From: Hawksworthiomyces lignivorus
Taxonomy: Eukaryota; Ascomycota; Sordariomycetes; Ophiostomatales; Ophiostomataceae
DNA length: 64,000 nt
Direction of reading: 5' to 3'
Assembly (NCBI GenBank): GCA_002917075.1
Contig: NTMA01000049.1
Span: 62,001 to 126,000 of the forward strand
How positions within the stretch are numbered: the first letter of the stretch is position 1; every line of letters begins with the position of its first letter. Shown here piece after piece: positions 48,852 to 58,705 of the stretch. The notes below the pieces were generated by a model that ran no database searches, was not told where the DNA came from, and worked only from the letters and a program-made list of their open reading frames with translations. Position numbers and translations under genes: made by a program.

Positions 48852-49455
48852 TTAAAATGAAAACAGAGCCAGGGGTTCCGTGTTATTGGAAGAGGCTAAG
48901 TAAATAAGATTGTCAGTGATCTGTTTTATGCGTACGGCGACAATCCCTTCTTTTCAGTTTTGTTGTGCGAGTAATGGAAAAACTGAACATACCTCCAATA
49001 TTTTTATGCGTTTCTGAAGTCAAGAAGACAGTCGCATACTCTGCTATTTTCTGCAATTTTTCTACGTACTCTCGCTGTTGCTTCTTAGGTAGGCGAGGGG
49101 CTTTATCCTAAAAAGTCTCTCGTACGCCTTTGGGGAGAGAAACATCAAGCCGAGTCGTAATACCTTTAGTGTCTTCTGTATCTAGTGCCACTCTAATGGC
49201 TGACATGGGAGTGAGCATTTGGCCGAGGTCCAGCTCAGCATCCGGCATAGGGGTATCGCCGACCGGCGATGGAAAATCATCTTGACTTCTATCGAACATG
49301 GCTATGCGGAATCCTCTACCATCTGTGGTGAACATTTCAGTGCCATCCACCTGCGCAACATCGTCATCGAATAAGAAAGAAAACTCATTCAGCACCTCTG
49401 AGCTGGGAGTTGGCAAAGATGATGCGCTGAAGGCGTGAGGAACCCCCGCGCAGTG
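48852..49455 (-). pseudogene. Probable pseudogene of unknown family with in-frame TAG
   Basis: On the minus strand a frame open from at least 49455 reads through LDLGQMLTPMSAIRVALD and LDVSLPKGVRETF, meets TAG at 49110-49108, and continues in the same frame with DKAPRLPKKQQREYVEKLQK and IAEYATVFLTSETHKNIG. It then has a good donor (GTATGT at 48992), a TTACTTAG acceptor, and a short last exon ending at TAA (48852). The composition on both sides of the stop is alike, so one base change (for example CAG to TAG, the kind made by C-to-T mutation) would explain it. I do not recognise the family and cannot find the 5' end. It could also be chance. Confidence 0.35.
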
Positions 49456-50293
49456 CTGTAGAGATGTGGAGGATTTGGTTGTCTGAAGCTATTCTGCCTT
49501 CTCTCACTGCCCTGGGGCCATACAAAAGGGAATGTCAGACCTTTTGCTCCGTTTACTCGATAGAATAGACAGGCACCTGAATACACACTTTCTGAGCAGA
49601 TGCGGCTCCTGATCAGAGTAGAGACTATTCGTGGGAAGAAAAACGAAGTCAATTGGTTGCAAATTGGCTGAGAACTGAAATAGGTCTCTGGAGTAGGCCA
49701 GAGACGGCCCGGCCTCAAGGCTACTGCAGTCTCATCACGTAACTTGGCTAACTACGCAGCAAGGGAGGCAACTTCATGCACTCCCTGACGCAGAAAGGCC
49801 AAGGACTGGCCAGATCACCCTTTACAAGGCTGCTCTGGGTAGCTCAGTTGAGTTGTGGTGGTCTTAGTGCTTAGGTAGAGTCGAGGGGTCAGCCCGTCTT
49901 GCTCTCAATGACGCCAGAGGTGAGTCTCCGGGGCTAGGAGGGCCTAGATCTATCTAGAGACAAAGCGAAAACAAGGAAAAATGGGCAAATGGCAATAGCA
50001 AAAGGCTTGTGATGGTTGTCAGCTGGCGAAGTTAAGCCGCATAGAAAAGAGGCGGCATGTAAGAAACTACTGATAACAAGGGTCGCAAGAAAAGTAAAAA
50101 ATATGGAAAGAACGACAACATTGAAAATTGGAGTCGGCTATCGAAGAAAAGAGCCTCCGTTATAACAATTGAGGATGGAAGGTGAATATTTTCGTAGATA
50201 GAAAGAACAATGTTGACGGTCCTTCGAAATTGGTGTACTTAAGATAGGTAGGCAAACAAAAGCAAGTGAATTTCAATACGAGATTATTTCTAA

Positions 50294-50395
50294 AATGGAA
50301 AGAGCGAATAGTATCTTCAATGACAATGCAAACAAACAAACCTACTGTATTTTTCCATCAATATGTGATCACTTCTTGAATGGAAAGAGCGAATA
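50294..50395 (+). repeat. Direct repeat, two copies of a 17-mer 85 bp apart
   Basis: AATGGAAAGAGCGAATA is present exactly at 50294-50310 and 50379-50395, and similarity extends about ten bases further (RTATCTTYAATG-like). A weaker relative, ATGGAAAGAACGA, starts at about 50103. The repeats suggest a diverged tandem array or local duplication. Confidence 0.6.
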
Positions 50396-50822
50396 TTATC
50401 TTTAATGGTGGAGTGTATTTTTTTTTCCCTTTTCAGTACGCCTGAGCATTGAAAAGGAACTATCCATATGGAGAAAATGAGAGACGTCGACGGAAGCTGG
50501 ACTTTTCCATATGAAGAAAGAACATCTTTGAGCTCTGTTGAAGTGGTAGAAGGCGATACGGAACTATTCTTTGAAAGTGGAAGGCACGCTGAGGCGTCCT
50601 CAACCACGTTTGAGAACATAAAAGACATATTCTGACTTCTCTCCCTCTCTTTTCTCTATTCCATCTACAAAGAATTTGCGTCTAGCCTTCAGATGTGATT
50701 TTTTTTTGGCCTCAACATTTCTGAGTTTATCGTGAGATGTTAAGTTATACGGTACTGTTACATATGTCCACTGGGATTGATCGTTTTTGTACTGGTACAG
50801 TGGCCTAGTGGCATCACTTGAC

Positions 50823-51081
50823 ATGAGACTGTCAGGCACAATATCTGTCTCAAAGAGTCATACCAAGCCCAAGCGTCTCAAGAGGGCTGTAAAGCGCAGA
50901 CGAAACCGCAGGGAGAGCTTCAGCATCAACGATGACGACTCAGGTGTGTTCACATCTATAACATTCACCGTCTTCCTTTTGCTCCCATCTCACACTAGCT
51001 CTAGACTACGTTCCTTCACATAAGCCACGTCCGCTTTCAAGAAAGCCACTGTTTTTAGGGTTAACCATAATGCCCAATTAA
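50823..51081 (+). CDS. Doubtful small gene, 67 aa; exons 50823..50943, 50999..51081
   Basis: Not recognised. Exon 1 gives a basic stretch (KPKRLKRAVKRRRNRRESFS) followed by NDDDS. A 55-bp GT-AG intron then joins in phase to a second exon ending in GLTIMPN and TAA. The frame is also open upstream of this ATG to about 50787, so a further 5' exon is possible. Against it are its short length, its decayed neighbourhood and overlap of the start with a minus-strand frame (50600-50839) of similar quality. Treat as a hypothesis. Confidence 0.25.
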
Positions 51082-51340
51082 AGAGCATTACACATGAGAA
51101 GCGGTTCCGTGATGAGAATGTCAGACTCTGATGCAGACGGCAAAGGCTCGTTTCGTGGCATTCACAACTCTATCTGCTCTTTTTAGGTCTTGCTGACAGC
51201 AAGAAACAATCTTCCAATAGAGCCGCTTTCTTTCATAAGTCTCAGAGAACCAGTGAAAGCCTCCCTCATTATCTTCCTTTTTCTATGCATTAAAAGCAAA
51301 TTGAGATGTGCAGTGCATTATTCTAAACTATGTGTTACAT

Positions 51341-53342
51341 CTACAGTTTCGAGGTTTCGAGGGCCTGTGTCACTTCCTGAGCGCCTCTTATACCGGAGCG
51401 AACGGCACCTTCCAGGTAGCCCTTCCATTCGTATGAAGTCTCTGTACCGACGAAATGCACCTTTCCATGCGTGGTCCGCAGCGCCTGCTCGTATTGCGTC
51501 ATCAAGCCAGGGGGAGCAGTCGGGCACGGGCACCCCTGGGACCACTGATCTGTGGCCCATTGATGCTCTTCGAAACCTATGGGATCAGGAGAGGCAATAC
51601 CGTGACCAAGCGTGGCCTTGATGTGCTCTGCCACAGTCCGAACTCTCTCGGCCTGGCTGAGCTGTGACAGCTCTCGCCCGACTTTTCCAGCGAGAAAACA
51701 GGTCAGCGAGTACTGCTCTGCTTCGTCTACGCTCGAGTCCCTGGAAACAGAGACGGGCCCGGTGAAGGACTGGAGCATTCCACAGAGGCCATACTGGCGC
51801 CACCACGGCGATGAGTAGCGCAATATGACCTTGTTGATAAACCCGAGCTTGTTCTGCAATGAAATCTCTGCCTTTGCCACGGGAAGAGGGGGATCAAAGC
51901 GGATCTCCTTGTATAGAGGCGTGGGAATGGAGACCACAAGCCGCTTGCACAAGAAATCACCTCGGGCGGAGACGACGTGCACGCCACGCTCTGTCTGCGT
52001 CACAGACCGAACGGGAGAGGAGAAGAGAATAGAATCAGGCTTCAGCAGCCCCGAAAGGCCGATCGACAAACTCTGTGTGCCTGCATGCAAAAGCAAGGAA
52101 CGTTAGAAGAGGCCTTCAGTTATGGTGACACGGAGCAATACGCTTGGAGCTTACCTCGAGCAAAGCGTAGATACTGGCCGCCGTCCTGTCTGTCGGACCG
52201 CATCTGCACCAGACCACCACCGCTCTTGCAGTAATTCAGAAAGAAGAGAGCACTCATTTCATTCGGCTCCAGCCCAAGCATTGCCCTCGTCCATATTTCA
52301 GCAGATGCGAGGGCGGTCGTACCTCCGCCTACTGACTTGATCCACTCTTCCAGTGTCATCTTGTCTAGGTAGGCACCCGTTCTTACAGGGTCACGGATAT
52401 CGAGCGTCTGGCAGACGCTTTCTGCTTTATCACGGAGAGCAACGAGGTCCTGAGTACCCATGGAAGCTAGTCCCTGTACTGCGCGTTAGCTTCATCGCTT
52501 TGCCCCTCCCCTCCTCCTGGACGCATTGAAATACTACGCAGCTTTTTGTCATGAGAGGCTATCAAATTCAGATAGTGAACGACTCTGCTTACCTGGGGGA
52601 CAGATCCATATGCAAACTGGGACACCTTAGCGTCAATATCTTGCTGAACAACATTGCCAGTGGTATTTTGAACTACAAGCTTGAGCCCCAGGGCAACCGC
52701 CAGTTTGTAGACCTCGGACTGGTTTGTATCGTTGATCCATGCCGCGCCACGATCAACAAACTTTTCGCCACCGCTGCTATCTACTGACCACGTCTTTCCA
52801 CCGACTCTGTTACGGGCCTCGACAACTGCACATGAGTAGCCTGCCTTTTGGATGTCGTAGGCGGTTTTGAGACCACTCAGACCCGCTCCGACGACAACGA
52901 CGTCAACTTCCTTTAACGGCTGCTGAGGTATGGCTATGTACGCCTCAACCTCAAATTTGAACTCAGGTCGGGCCAGCTTGGGAACCGGCACTAGCGTGGT
53001 GGCAGGCCGATGGCCGTTGAGAAACTTGACGAGCGGTTGAAAGTGAAGACGATTATTGGGGTCATAGTCTACAATGTAGTAGACAAGCTTGACGATGTCA
53101 GGAATAGTAGCGCCAGTAGCATCGAGGCACCGCTGGAGGTTCCGAAACGCAAGCGAGATCTGCTCAGAGGCGTCTGCTGGCACTTTGCCGTTCTCGTCTG
53201 CCCCGACTTGACCAGCAGTCATAACAACCCGCGACGGCCCAAGAGAGCTGGCTGCATGAGAAAAGGTCGGACGGCTGTCGAACAGCTTGTACGGATCTGT
53301 TGTGACTACCGTGGGCTTCATTTTGGCGGTTTTGCTTTTCAT
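51341..53342 (-). CDS. RidA-like domain fused to FAD-dependent amine oxidase, 602 aa; exons (minus) 52593..53342, 52155..52473, 51341..52080
   Basis: A two-enzyme fusion. Residues about 10-138 are a YjgF/YER057c/UK114 (RidA) fold: RVVMTAGQVG, AFRNLQRCLDATGA, GHRPATTLVPVPKL and FKFEVEAYIAIP. Residues 145 to the end are a flavin amine oxidase with the ADP-binding motif VVVVGAGLSGLKTAYDIQKAG, VVEARNRVGGKTW, and the C-terminal FAD motif VHFVGTETSYEWKGYLEGAV, close to fungal MAO-N types. Amine oxidases make imines; RidA proteins hydrolyse imines to carbonyl plus ammonia, so the fusion is logical. Classical RidA has PARS where this has PATT, so the carboxylate-binding Arg appears to be replaced by Thr. 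Both introns (52474-52592 and 52081-52154) are in phase. M8 (53321) is an alternative start. It is divergent from the Zn2Cys6 regulator, across a 675-bp promoter. Confidence 0.9.
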
Positions 53343-54017
53343 GAAGCAAACAGGCTAGGCGGCCATATCTTGCGGATAAGCATTGGAGGGTTTTTATGAA
53401 GATCTAATCTGCTCTCCATGTTGCGAAGTCGGTGTTTCTTTTCCGTTATGGCTCGCAACAGACTTTCAATGTGGCAGATTTGAGGCCGAGTGCCGTCTGT
53501 GATGACAAAGAACATGGCATGTTGCCCAGGATGTAGATCATGGAAATGGAAAATGGAGCTACGGAACTGCTTCTGAGTTCCGAAACAGAGGAATTCGGCT
53601 GTCAGCTATCGACTACTTATGCACTGGGGTCTTGTGATGATAAGCGCGTTGCGGGGAAGCGAGTCACTACAAAAAAAGACTAAACCGAAGACTCTAGGCC
53701 GGAGACCCTAGACCGAACTAGTTGCGTCTGAGGTTGCAAGAATAGCTTGCTCTTTAGCATATGCTATGTATCGGATCCCAGTGTCGTGTACGACTAGTCA
53801 CATATCTAATCTTTTCCTATCTGTCAGCCGGCTTGCCCCTATCTTTTAGGGCTTTCGCGGGGTATGGAGCCCGGCTCAGGATGAGATGCAGATGCCAGCG
53901 CCGACTCCGTGAAGTAGCTAACAACCGACCCAGTAGGCAGCCGCAAATGAAACTCTCTCGTTGTATGAGCTTGGATCTTTCACTGTGACAACCAAGTTCA
54001 GCCAAAGAAAGCCCAAA
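53343..54017. promoter_or_regulatory. Divergent promoter, amine oxidase / regulator
   Basis: 675 bp between divergent starts. It contains the palindrome CGGAAC-N9-GTTCCG (separate entry), a second everted pair CCGAA-N9-TTCGG that shares bases with it (53580-53598), CGG-N10-CCG (53430-53445), and one TGATAA site (53638-53643). CGG triplets are the usual half-sites of Zn2Cys6 factors, so autoregulation by the adjacent regulator is plausible. Confidence 0.5.
53562..53582. promoter_or_regulatory. Palindromic candidate operator CGGAAC-N9-GTTCCG
   Basis: Perfect six-base inverted arms at 53562-53567 and 53577-53582. The CGGAACT arm matches the CCGGAACTCG element found in the amidase/cyclase and transporter promoters. 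Probably a binding site for a dimeric Zn2Cys6 regulator of the cluster; this is inference from sequence. Confidence 0.5.
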
Positions 54018-56072
54018 ATGCGAAAATCATCATCTCGTCGCCTGCAGATGCACTCCTGCGATGTCTGCCGGCGGAGAAAGATAAAGTGTGATTCTCTGAA
54101 TGAACAGACCTGCAGTGCTTGTCTCAAGTCAGGCATTGAGTGTAGGTGAGTTTAGACGAATTGCTTAATGCTCAAGCGACATGCATATGCTCTGTTCGTC
54201 TGCTCTGTAGTTTCACAGCACTTGCTTAGAATAAAATCTAGATTTACAGTTGGTTGGCGACGCCAAAAAAGGCAGCGGCTCTCACCAGCTGTGTCGCCGA
54301 GTCATCATGAAAGCGAAGCCTTGCACACTCCAGGAGAGCATACAGCAGTTGCATCTGTTCCAGACAGTTCAAAGCACGGCTCAAGCCCATCAGCCCAGAC
54401 AACTTGCTCCCAGACATGTTCTTGCTCAAAGCTGTCCAAGGACTCCGTGAACGTGCCACCAGAGTCGGAAGTTGAGTTGTCGATCAACATTGCTGAGAAT
54501 GTACTGCTTCGCTTCTTTCGAGATGGTCTTTCGTCCACCTCATGGGAAATATTTGACCATCCCGACCGCCTTCGCGTCGCATATGTCGGCACGCACATAT
54601 CCAACATGTCACATCTTATCAAGCTTGACCGACCACGTCCCCAATACCTTGTGTATCCATACCCGCAGTTTAAACCCCCCATCTCCCTGAGGCCAGACTC
54701 ACAACAAGGGAACCTACACGACACAATGCACGATATTAATTCGTTTCCAGAAAAAGATATCCGTGATGAATTTATTGAGGCATATTTTGAAAAAGTCAAC
54801 CCCTATTTCCCTGTTATCGACGAATTTGACTTTCGTGCCCGTTATGCCAACCCAAACAACCAGCCGTCTCTTCTACTATTTCACTCTATCCTGCTCGTCG
54901 GCGCGCATGTTTCATCTCACGAAAAGGCCAAGCAAGCTCGGCACATTGTAAAAGCTGTTCTTTTTCGGAGAGCAAAGTCCGTTTTCGATATGCGGCACGA
55001 AAATGACCGGCTTCAACTGGTACAAGCCGCGCTGTTGTACACCTGGCATCTACAAAACGGCGATACCGCCAGCTGCAACTCATTCTATTGGTTGGGTGTC
55101 GCTTGCAGGATTGCCTATGGAATTGGAATGCATCGTGATTTGAACAAAGACCCGGCAAAGCCTGGACGGATGCCGATGCAAGACCGGCGCGCGTGGAGAC
55201 GAACCTGGTGGATCTTGTTTCAGGCAGAGGTCATGTCAGCCCTAGAACACGGCCGTCCGTCGGCGATTCGCGCAGAGGATTTTGACCAGGAACCGTTGTG
55301 CATTGATGACTTCCGCGAAGTATCTGGGGAAATAAATCCGAGAGTCGACGTCGAGTATTGCATCAAAAACACAGAACTGTGTCAAATAGCCCTCGATGTG
55401 GTCAATCTCAGCGCACCGAGGGCGTCTCTTCATAATTTTGAACTCCTCACAGCAGCGCTGAATGCCAAGCTGGTGACATGGATGCTCAGCTTACCGCCCA
55501 GCCTTCTGAGTTTCGGAGAGATCAACCTAAGAATCAACTACAACGCGATTGTAATTCATCTGTATCGGCTGGTAGGAGATAGAAGTTCGCTCTTAGAATC
55601 AGCCAGCGAGGAAGCAAGGCGAATTGGCAGCAGCGCTAGTGGCGATATTGTCTCGGGATTGGAACTACTCCACGGCAGAGATATGCTCTCGCAATGCCCA
55701 TTCACATCTGTGACTGCTCTGACAGCAGCTGCTATTCAAATTGCGGACGATATCCAGCACTCTCTGGGAAGCACCCACACAATGCTTGCAGTCAATGGAC
55801 TCTGTCTTTTGGACAGAGTCTGTGTGGCCGCAGAACATTTGTCTGTGTTCTGGCCCAATGCTGGAGGCGTGCGAAAGGTATTCCGGAGTCTATATGATCA
55901 ATTTACGGGAGCTTTGAACGGAATCCAGCAAGGCGAAAGAGGTGCCCAGTCTCTGGTAGGAGAAGACTTTGTTGGGGTCGACTGGACAGAAATACTTGGC
56001 TTAACGTGGCACATGGAGCAGGCGTATGATACGAATCAAGGTTGGGATGCATCCATTCTTGGCATGGACTAA
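54018..56072 (+). CDS. Zn2Cys6 transcription factor with fungal-specific regulatory domain, 652 aa; exons 54018..54145, 54242..56072
   Basis: Binuclear zinc cluster C14-x2-C17-x6-C24-x7-C32-x2-C35-x6-C42 (HSCDVCRRRKIKCD, CSACLKSGIEC) followed by a basic linker (WRRQKRQR). The middle has the Fungal_trans domain: EAYFEKVNPYFPVIDEFDF, LQNGDTASCNSFYWLGVACRIAYGIGMHRDL, and the RRTWWILFQAEVMSALEHGRPSAI block. The intron (54146-54241) rejoins the cluster to FTVGW in phase. ATG 54018 is the first ATG of the frame and has a CCAAAATG context. It sits between the amine oxidase (divergent) and the amidase (convergent, stops only 53 bp apart), so it is the likely pathway-specific activator. The inducer is unknown. 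Confidence 0.92.
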
Positions 56073-56125
56073 AATGACTACCTGTTGTATCACCAGTTGA
56101 ATCTAACTCAACTAAACAAAGAAGA

Positions 56126-58272
56126 TCATTTCCCATTGCCGTTGCAAACTTTATCCACCACTTCTGTTACTGCAATGAGGTCTTCGTCTTGGTATGGCGG
56201 CCTGACAATTTGCACACAGACGGGCTGGTTCTTCCATAGCTCGGGATCATCTATAAACGTAAAGGGTTAGAACACTGCATAAAGAAAATAAAAACTAAGT
56301 AAGCAACAAGAAGGCGAGAACGCACAAATTTCCCAGTTCATGTGGTCAAACGGATTATTTTCTTTGGGCGTAAAGGTCTCATCTTTGGGATCTTTCTTTG
56401 GGTCGATTTTGAAATCCTTCAAGGGGAGAATCGTAGAAGGATAGTCGAGCATATTCCAGAGAGCGTAGTAGCCCCACCACACTGGAAATTCATGTGGAAA
56501 GCTGGCTGATGGTGCACAGGGACATATTAATGCGTCGAACGGCCTGCCAGTTCCGGTTACGGCTTTTGACGCCGCCCAAGCTTGTGCAAACTTGCGCTTG
56601 TAGAGTGCTTGCTTTGTGTTGAGCTGTTATTTAAGAAATTAGCAATAATGCTTTCCTCTGTGCGTTTCTTTGCTTCATATAGCCATACTTGGAAGAGCTC
56701 AGGAACAGTGAGCTCCTTGATATTGAAGGTATCGAGATACCAGGAAAAGTTTGGAGTAAGAGGTTCTCCGCCCGAGGCAACCAATGCTTTCGTTTCTTTC
56801 GCTCCTGTTTGGAAATATAGTTTCCACTATAGAACATTAGCTCTAACGCATTTTTTTTGGTTGCATCGTCTTCTTGAAGCTTACCTCATCCTTTGCCATT
56901 TCCCAGAGGTCGAATGGAAGATTGAAATCAATTACTGCTAAAGTTAGACTGCCAGGTTTTTTTCCCCGTCTTGTTCTGGTCCTGATTTTCTCTACAGGTA
57001 TCGTTGTGAGAAATTGTTTAGGAAATATATTTACCTTTGTGGCCAGCGGCCTCTAGCTTCTGTACCGTTTCGTTGATTGATCTTTGAATAGGCGGCTGGG
57101 GCGTGACGACTCCGTCGTTTCGAATGACGGCAAAGCACAACTTTTCTGGCGTTTCAACGGTGTCTTTCCAGGGGAAAGGCACGCAGCTCGGCTCGAAACC
57201 AATGTAATTGTAATGCTGCAAGAGAATCTTTGTGGCCAGCTTTACGTCGGCTATGCTATGGCAAATTGGTCCGCACGAGACTTTGATTGAGATCTGTCCA
57301 TATGCGGACGTCGTCAACCCTGTCTTGGGGATCCGCTCAGAGGTGGGACGAATACCGTAGAGACCGTTGAATGTTGCCGGGGCGCGGATGCTTCCGCCAA
57401 TGTCTGTAGAAGGGCAAAACGGCGATCCATGCATGCCAACTAAAGCACCATCGCCGCCAGAAGAGCCACCTGCCGCGAATTTCCGATTGAACGGGTTGAG
57501 AGTCCGGCCCCAGAGGTTGCTGACTGTCTGCAGCATCATTCCAGTCTGTGGCATTGTCGTTCTCGCAAAGGGAACGGCTTGATTCACATAATGTTAGCCG
57601 GTCTACGGAAATTTTTAGTGCGCTAAGAGGGAAGTATTTCTTACCGCCTGCATTTTGAAGAACTTCCACAATGGACGCATCGGTATCTGATATGTTATTG
57701 TGCCATGCAACAGCTCCCAAAGTCGCGGCCCTTCCCTTCATCAAGAAATGATCCTGTGGTTTCCTGTCAGCATTTTCAAAAGGCACTTGACGTCGTCATA
57801 TGGCGCAGCTGCTAACCTTTATAGCTATAGGAAGTCCATGTAGCGGTCCCACAGGCTTTCCTGTCTTGCTAAGAATTTCGTCCATTGCCTTTGCTCTTGC
57901 AATCGCATCATCGTAAAAGAAATCTGTAAGACAGTTTACCTGTTTGTTGAAGAGTCAATTGTAGTCCCAATGCAAAAATAATTCCATCTGCGCCTGCAGA
58001 CTTACAGATTGGTGAGCAATGGCAGCTCTGGCGCAGAAAGCTTCTGTCACTTCAACAGACGTCAGCTGACCAGCTTGAAGTTGCGCAATAAGAGCAGTGG
58101 CTGTTTGCTCTGTGATGTGCAGCTGTGCAGGAGAGAGAAGACCACAGTCCTGCGGAAAGAGGACTACGTCAGTCACGGACTCATCTGGCCGAGATGCAAC
58201 CCTCCATTTTTCTGGAATAGCGTCAAGGACGGCTTTTTGGCAAGTAGAAGCGATAGTCTCCCAGGATTCCAT
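56126..58272 (-). CDS. Amidase-signature hydrolase (acetamidase/fatty-acid-amide type), 550 aa; eight exons
   Basis: Hydrolyses a carboxylic amide to acid plus ammonia or amine. The exons on the minus strand are 58006..58272, 57817..57939, 57645..57753, 57035..57577, 56885..56934, 56689..56826, 56326..56623 and 56126..56250; all phases agree. The Ser-cisSer-Lys triad is intact: K130 in AIKDHF, S205 in GGSSGGDGAL and nucleophile S229 in STDIGGSIRAPA, with the same 75- and 24-residue spacings as in fatty-acid amide hydrolase. The C-terminal half (WWGYYALWNMLDYPS, PVCVQIVRPPYQDEDLIA) is typical of the fungal amdS-like branch. No signal peptide is evident, so it is probably cytosolic. The substrate cannot be read from sequence; small aliphatic amides, aryl-acetamides or indole-acetamide are all possible. 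It shares a 433-bp divergent promoter with the cyclase. Confidence 0.93.
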
Positions 58273-58705
58273 TCTCGGTAAGCGGCTTTTTTGTGATAAC
58301 CCCTGGCAATTTTCAGCTTTTGTTTTTATTTTTAGTTTATTTGATGCTTACTGTTTTCGTAGCGCGAGCTTTTCTCTTGATAAACCAGAGGGCGTTCAGC
58401 AAGATAGAAATATAAACGAATTACGGAGTACAGTTGCCAGTGGCTATGAGGAAAGCCCGCTGCCGATAGCTTCATCGGTGTATACTAAAGACTGGTATAC
58501 GGATAACGCCGGAACTCGGACTTCGGTCACTCGGTCCCACATTTTTTGGAGACAACTCCTCACGCTAGCCAGATAGTCGCCGGTAGTGTTCCGGACCCAA
58601 ATGCTTGGAAAGATAAATACTACGCGAAGAAAAAGTAAACTACTTTGCATGACTATTCCACCAACCCCCCCCCCCCTAACGTTACAATAGCACTCTTCAG
58701 CAGCC
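58273..58705. promoter_or_regulatory. Divergent promoter, amidase / cyclase
   Basis: 433 bp. On the plus strand six HGATAR sites, the targets of AreA/NIT2 nitrogen GATA factors, are seen at 58294, 58378, 58402, 58464, 58571 and 58611. CCGGAACTCGG lies at 58509-58519, followed by further CGG triplets, and GTTCCGG at 58588-58594. The region thus looks suited to both pathway-specific and nitrogen control. A C10 run precedes the cyclase start. Confidence 0.5.
58509..58519 (+). promoter_or_regulatory. Shared element CCGGAACTCG, copy 1
   Basis: CCGGAACTCGG between amidase and cyclase. Its first ten bases are identical to 59972-59981 upstream of the transporter. Confidence 0.45.

Larger units (their letters stand above)
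48446..50822. other. Decayed zone between RCC1-like fragment and doubtful small gene
   Basis: 2.4 kb with an A22G12 tract, a probable pseudogene on the minus strand (48,852-49,455) and short repeats near 50.3 kb. Other open frames are short and unrecognised, including minus frames at 50,317-50,628 and 50,600-50,839 and a 60-codon plus frame at 50,453-50,632. No intact gene is supported. Confidence 0.45.

Noticed and set aside
49838..49920. tRNA-like A box (GGGTAGCTCAGTTGA)
   Set aside because: No B box with GGTTCRA and no cloverleaf could be found within the right distance.
50600..50839. 79-codon minus-strand frame with plausible composition
   Set aside because: No family recognised, no clear splice partners, and it overlaps the start of the equally weak plus-strand candidate at 50823.
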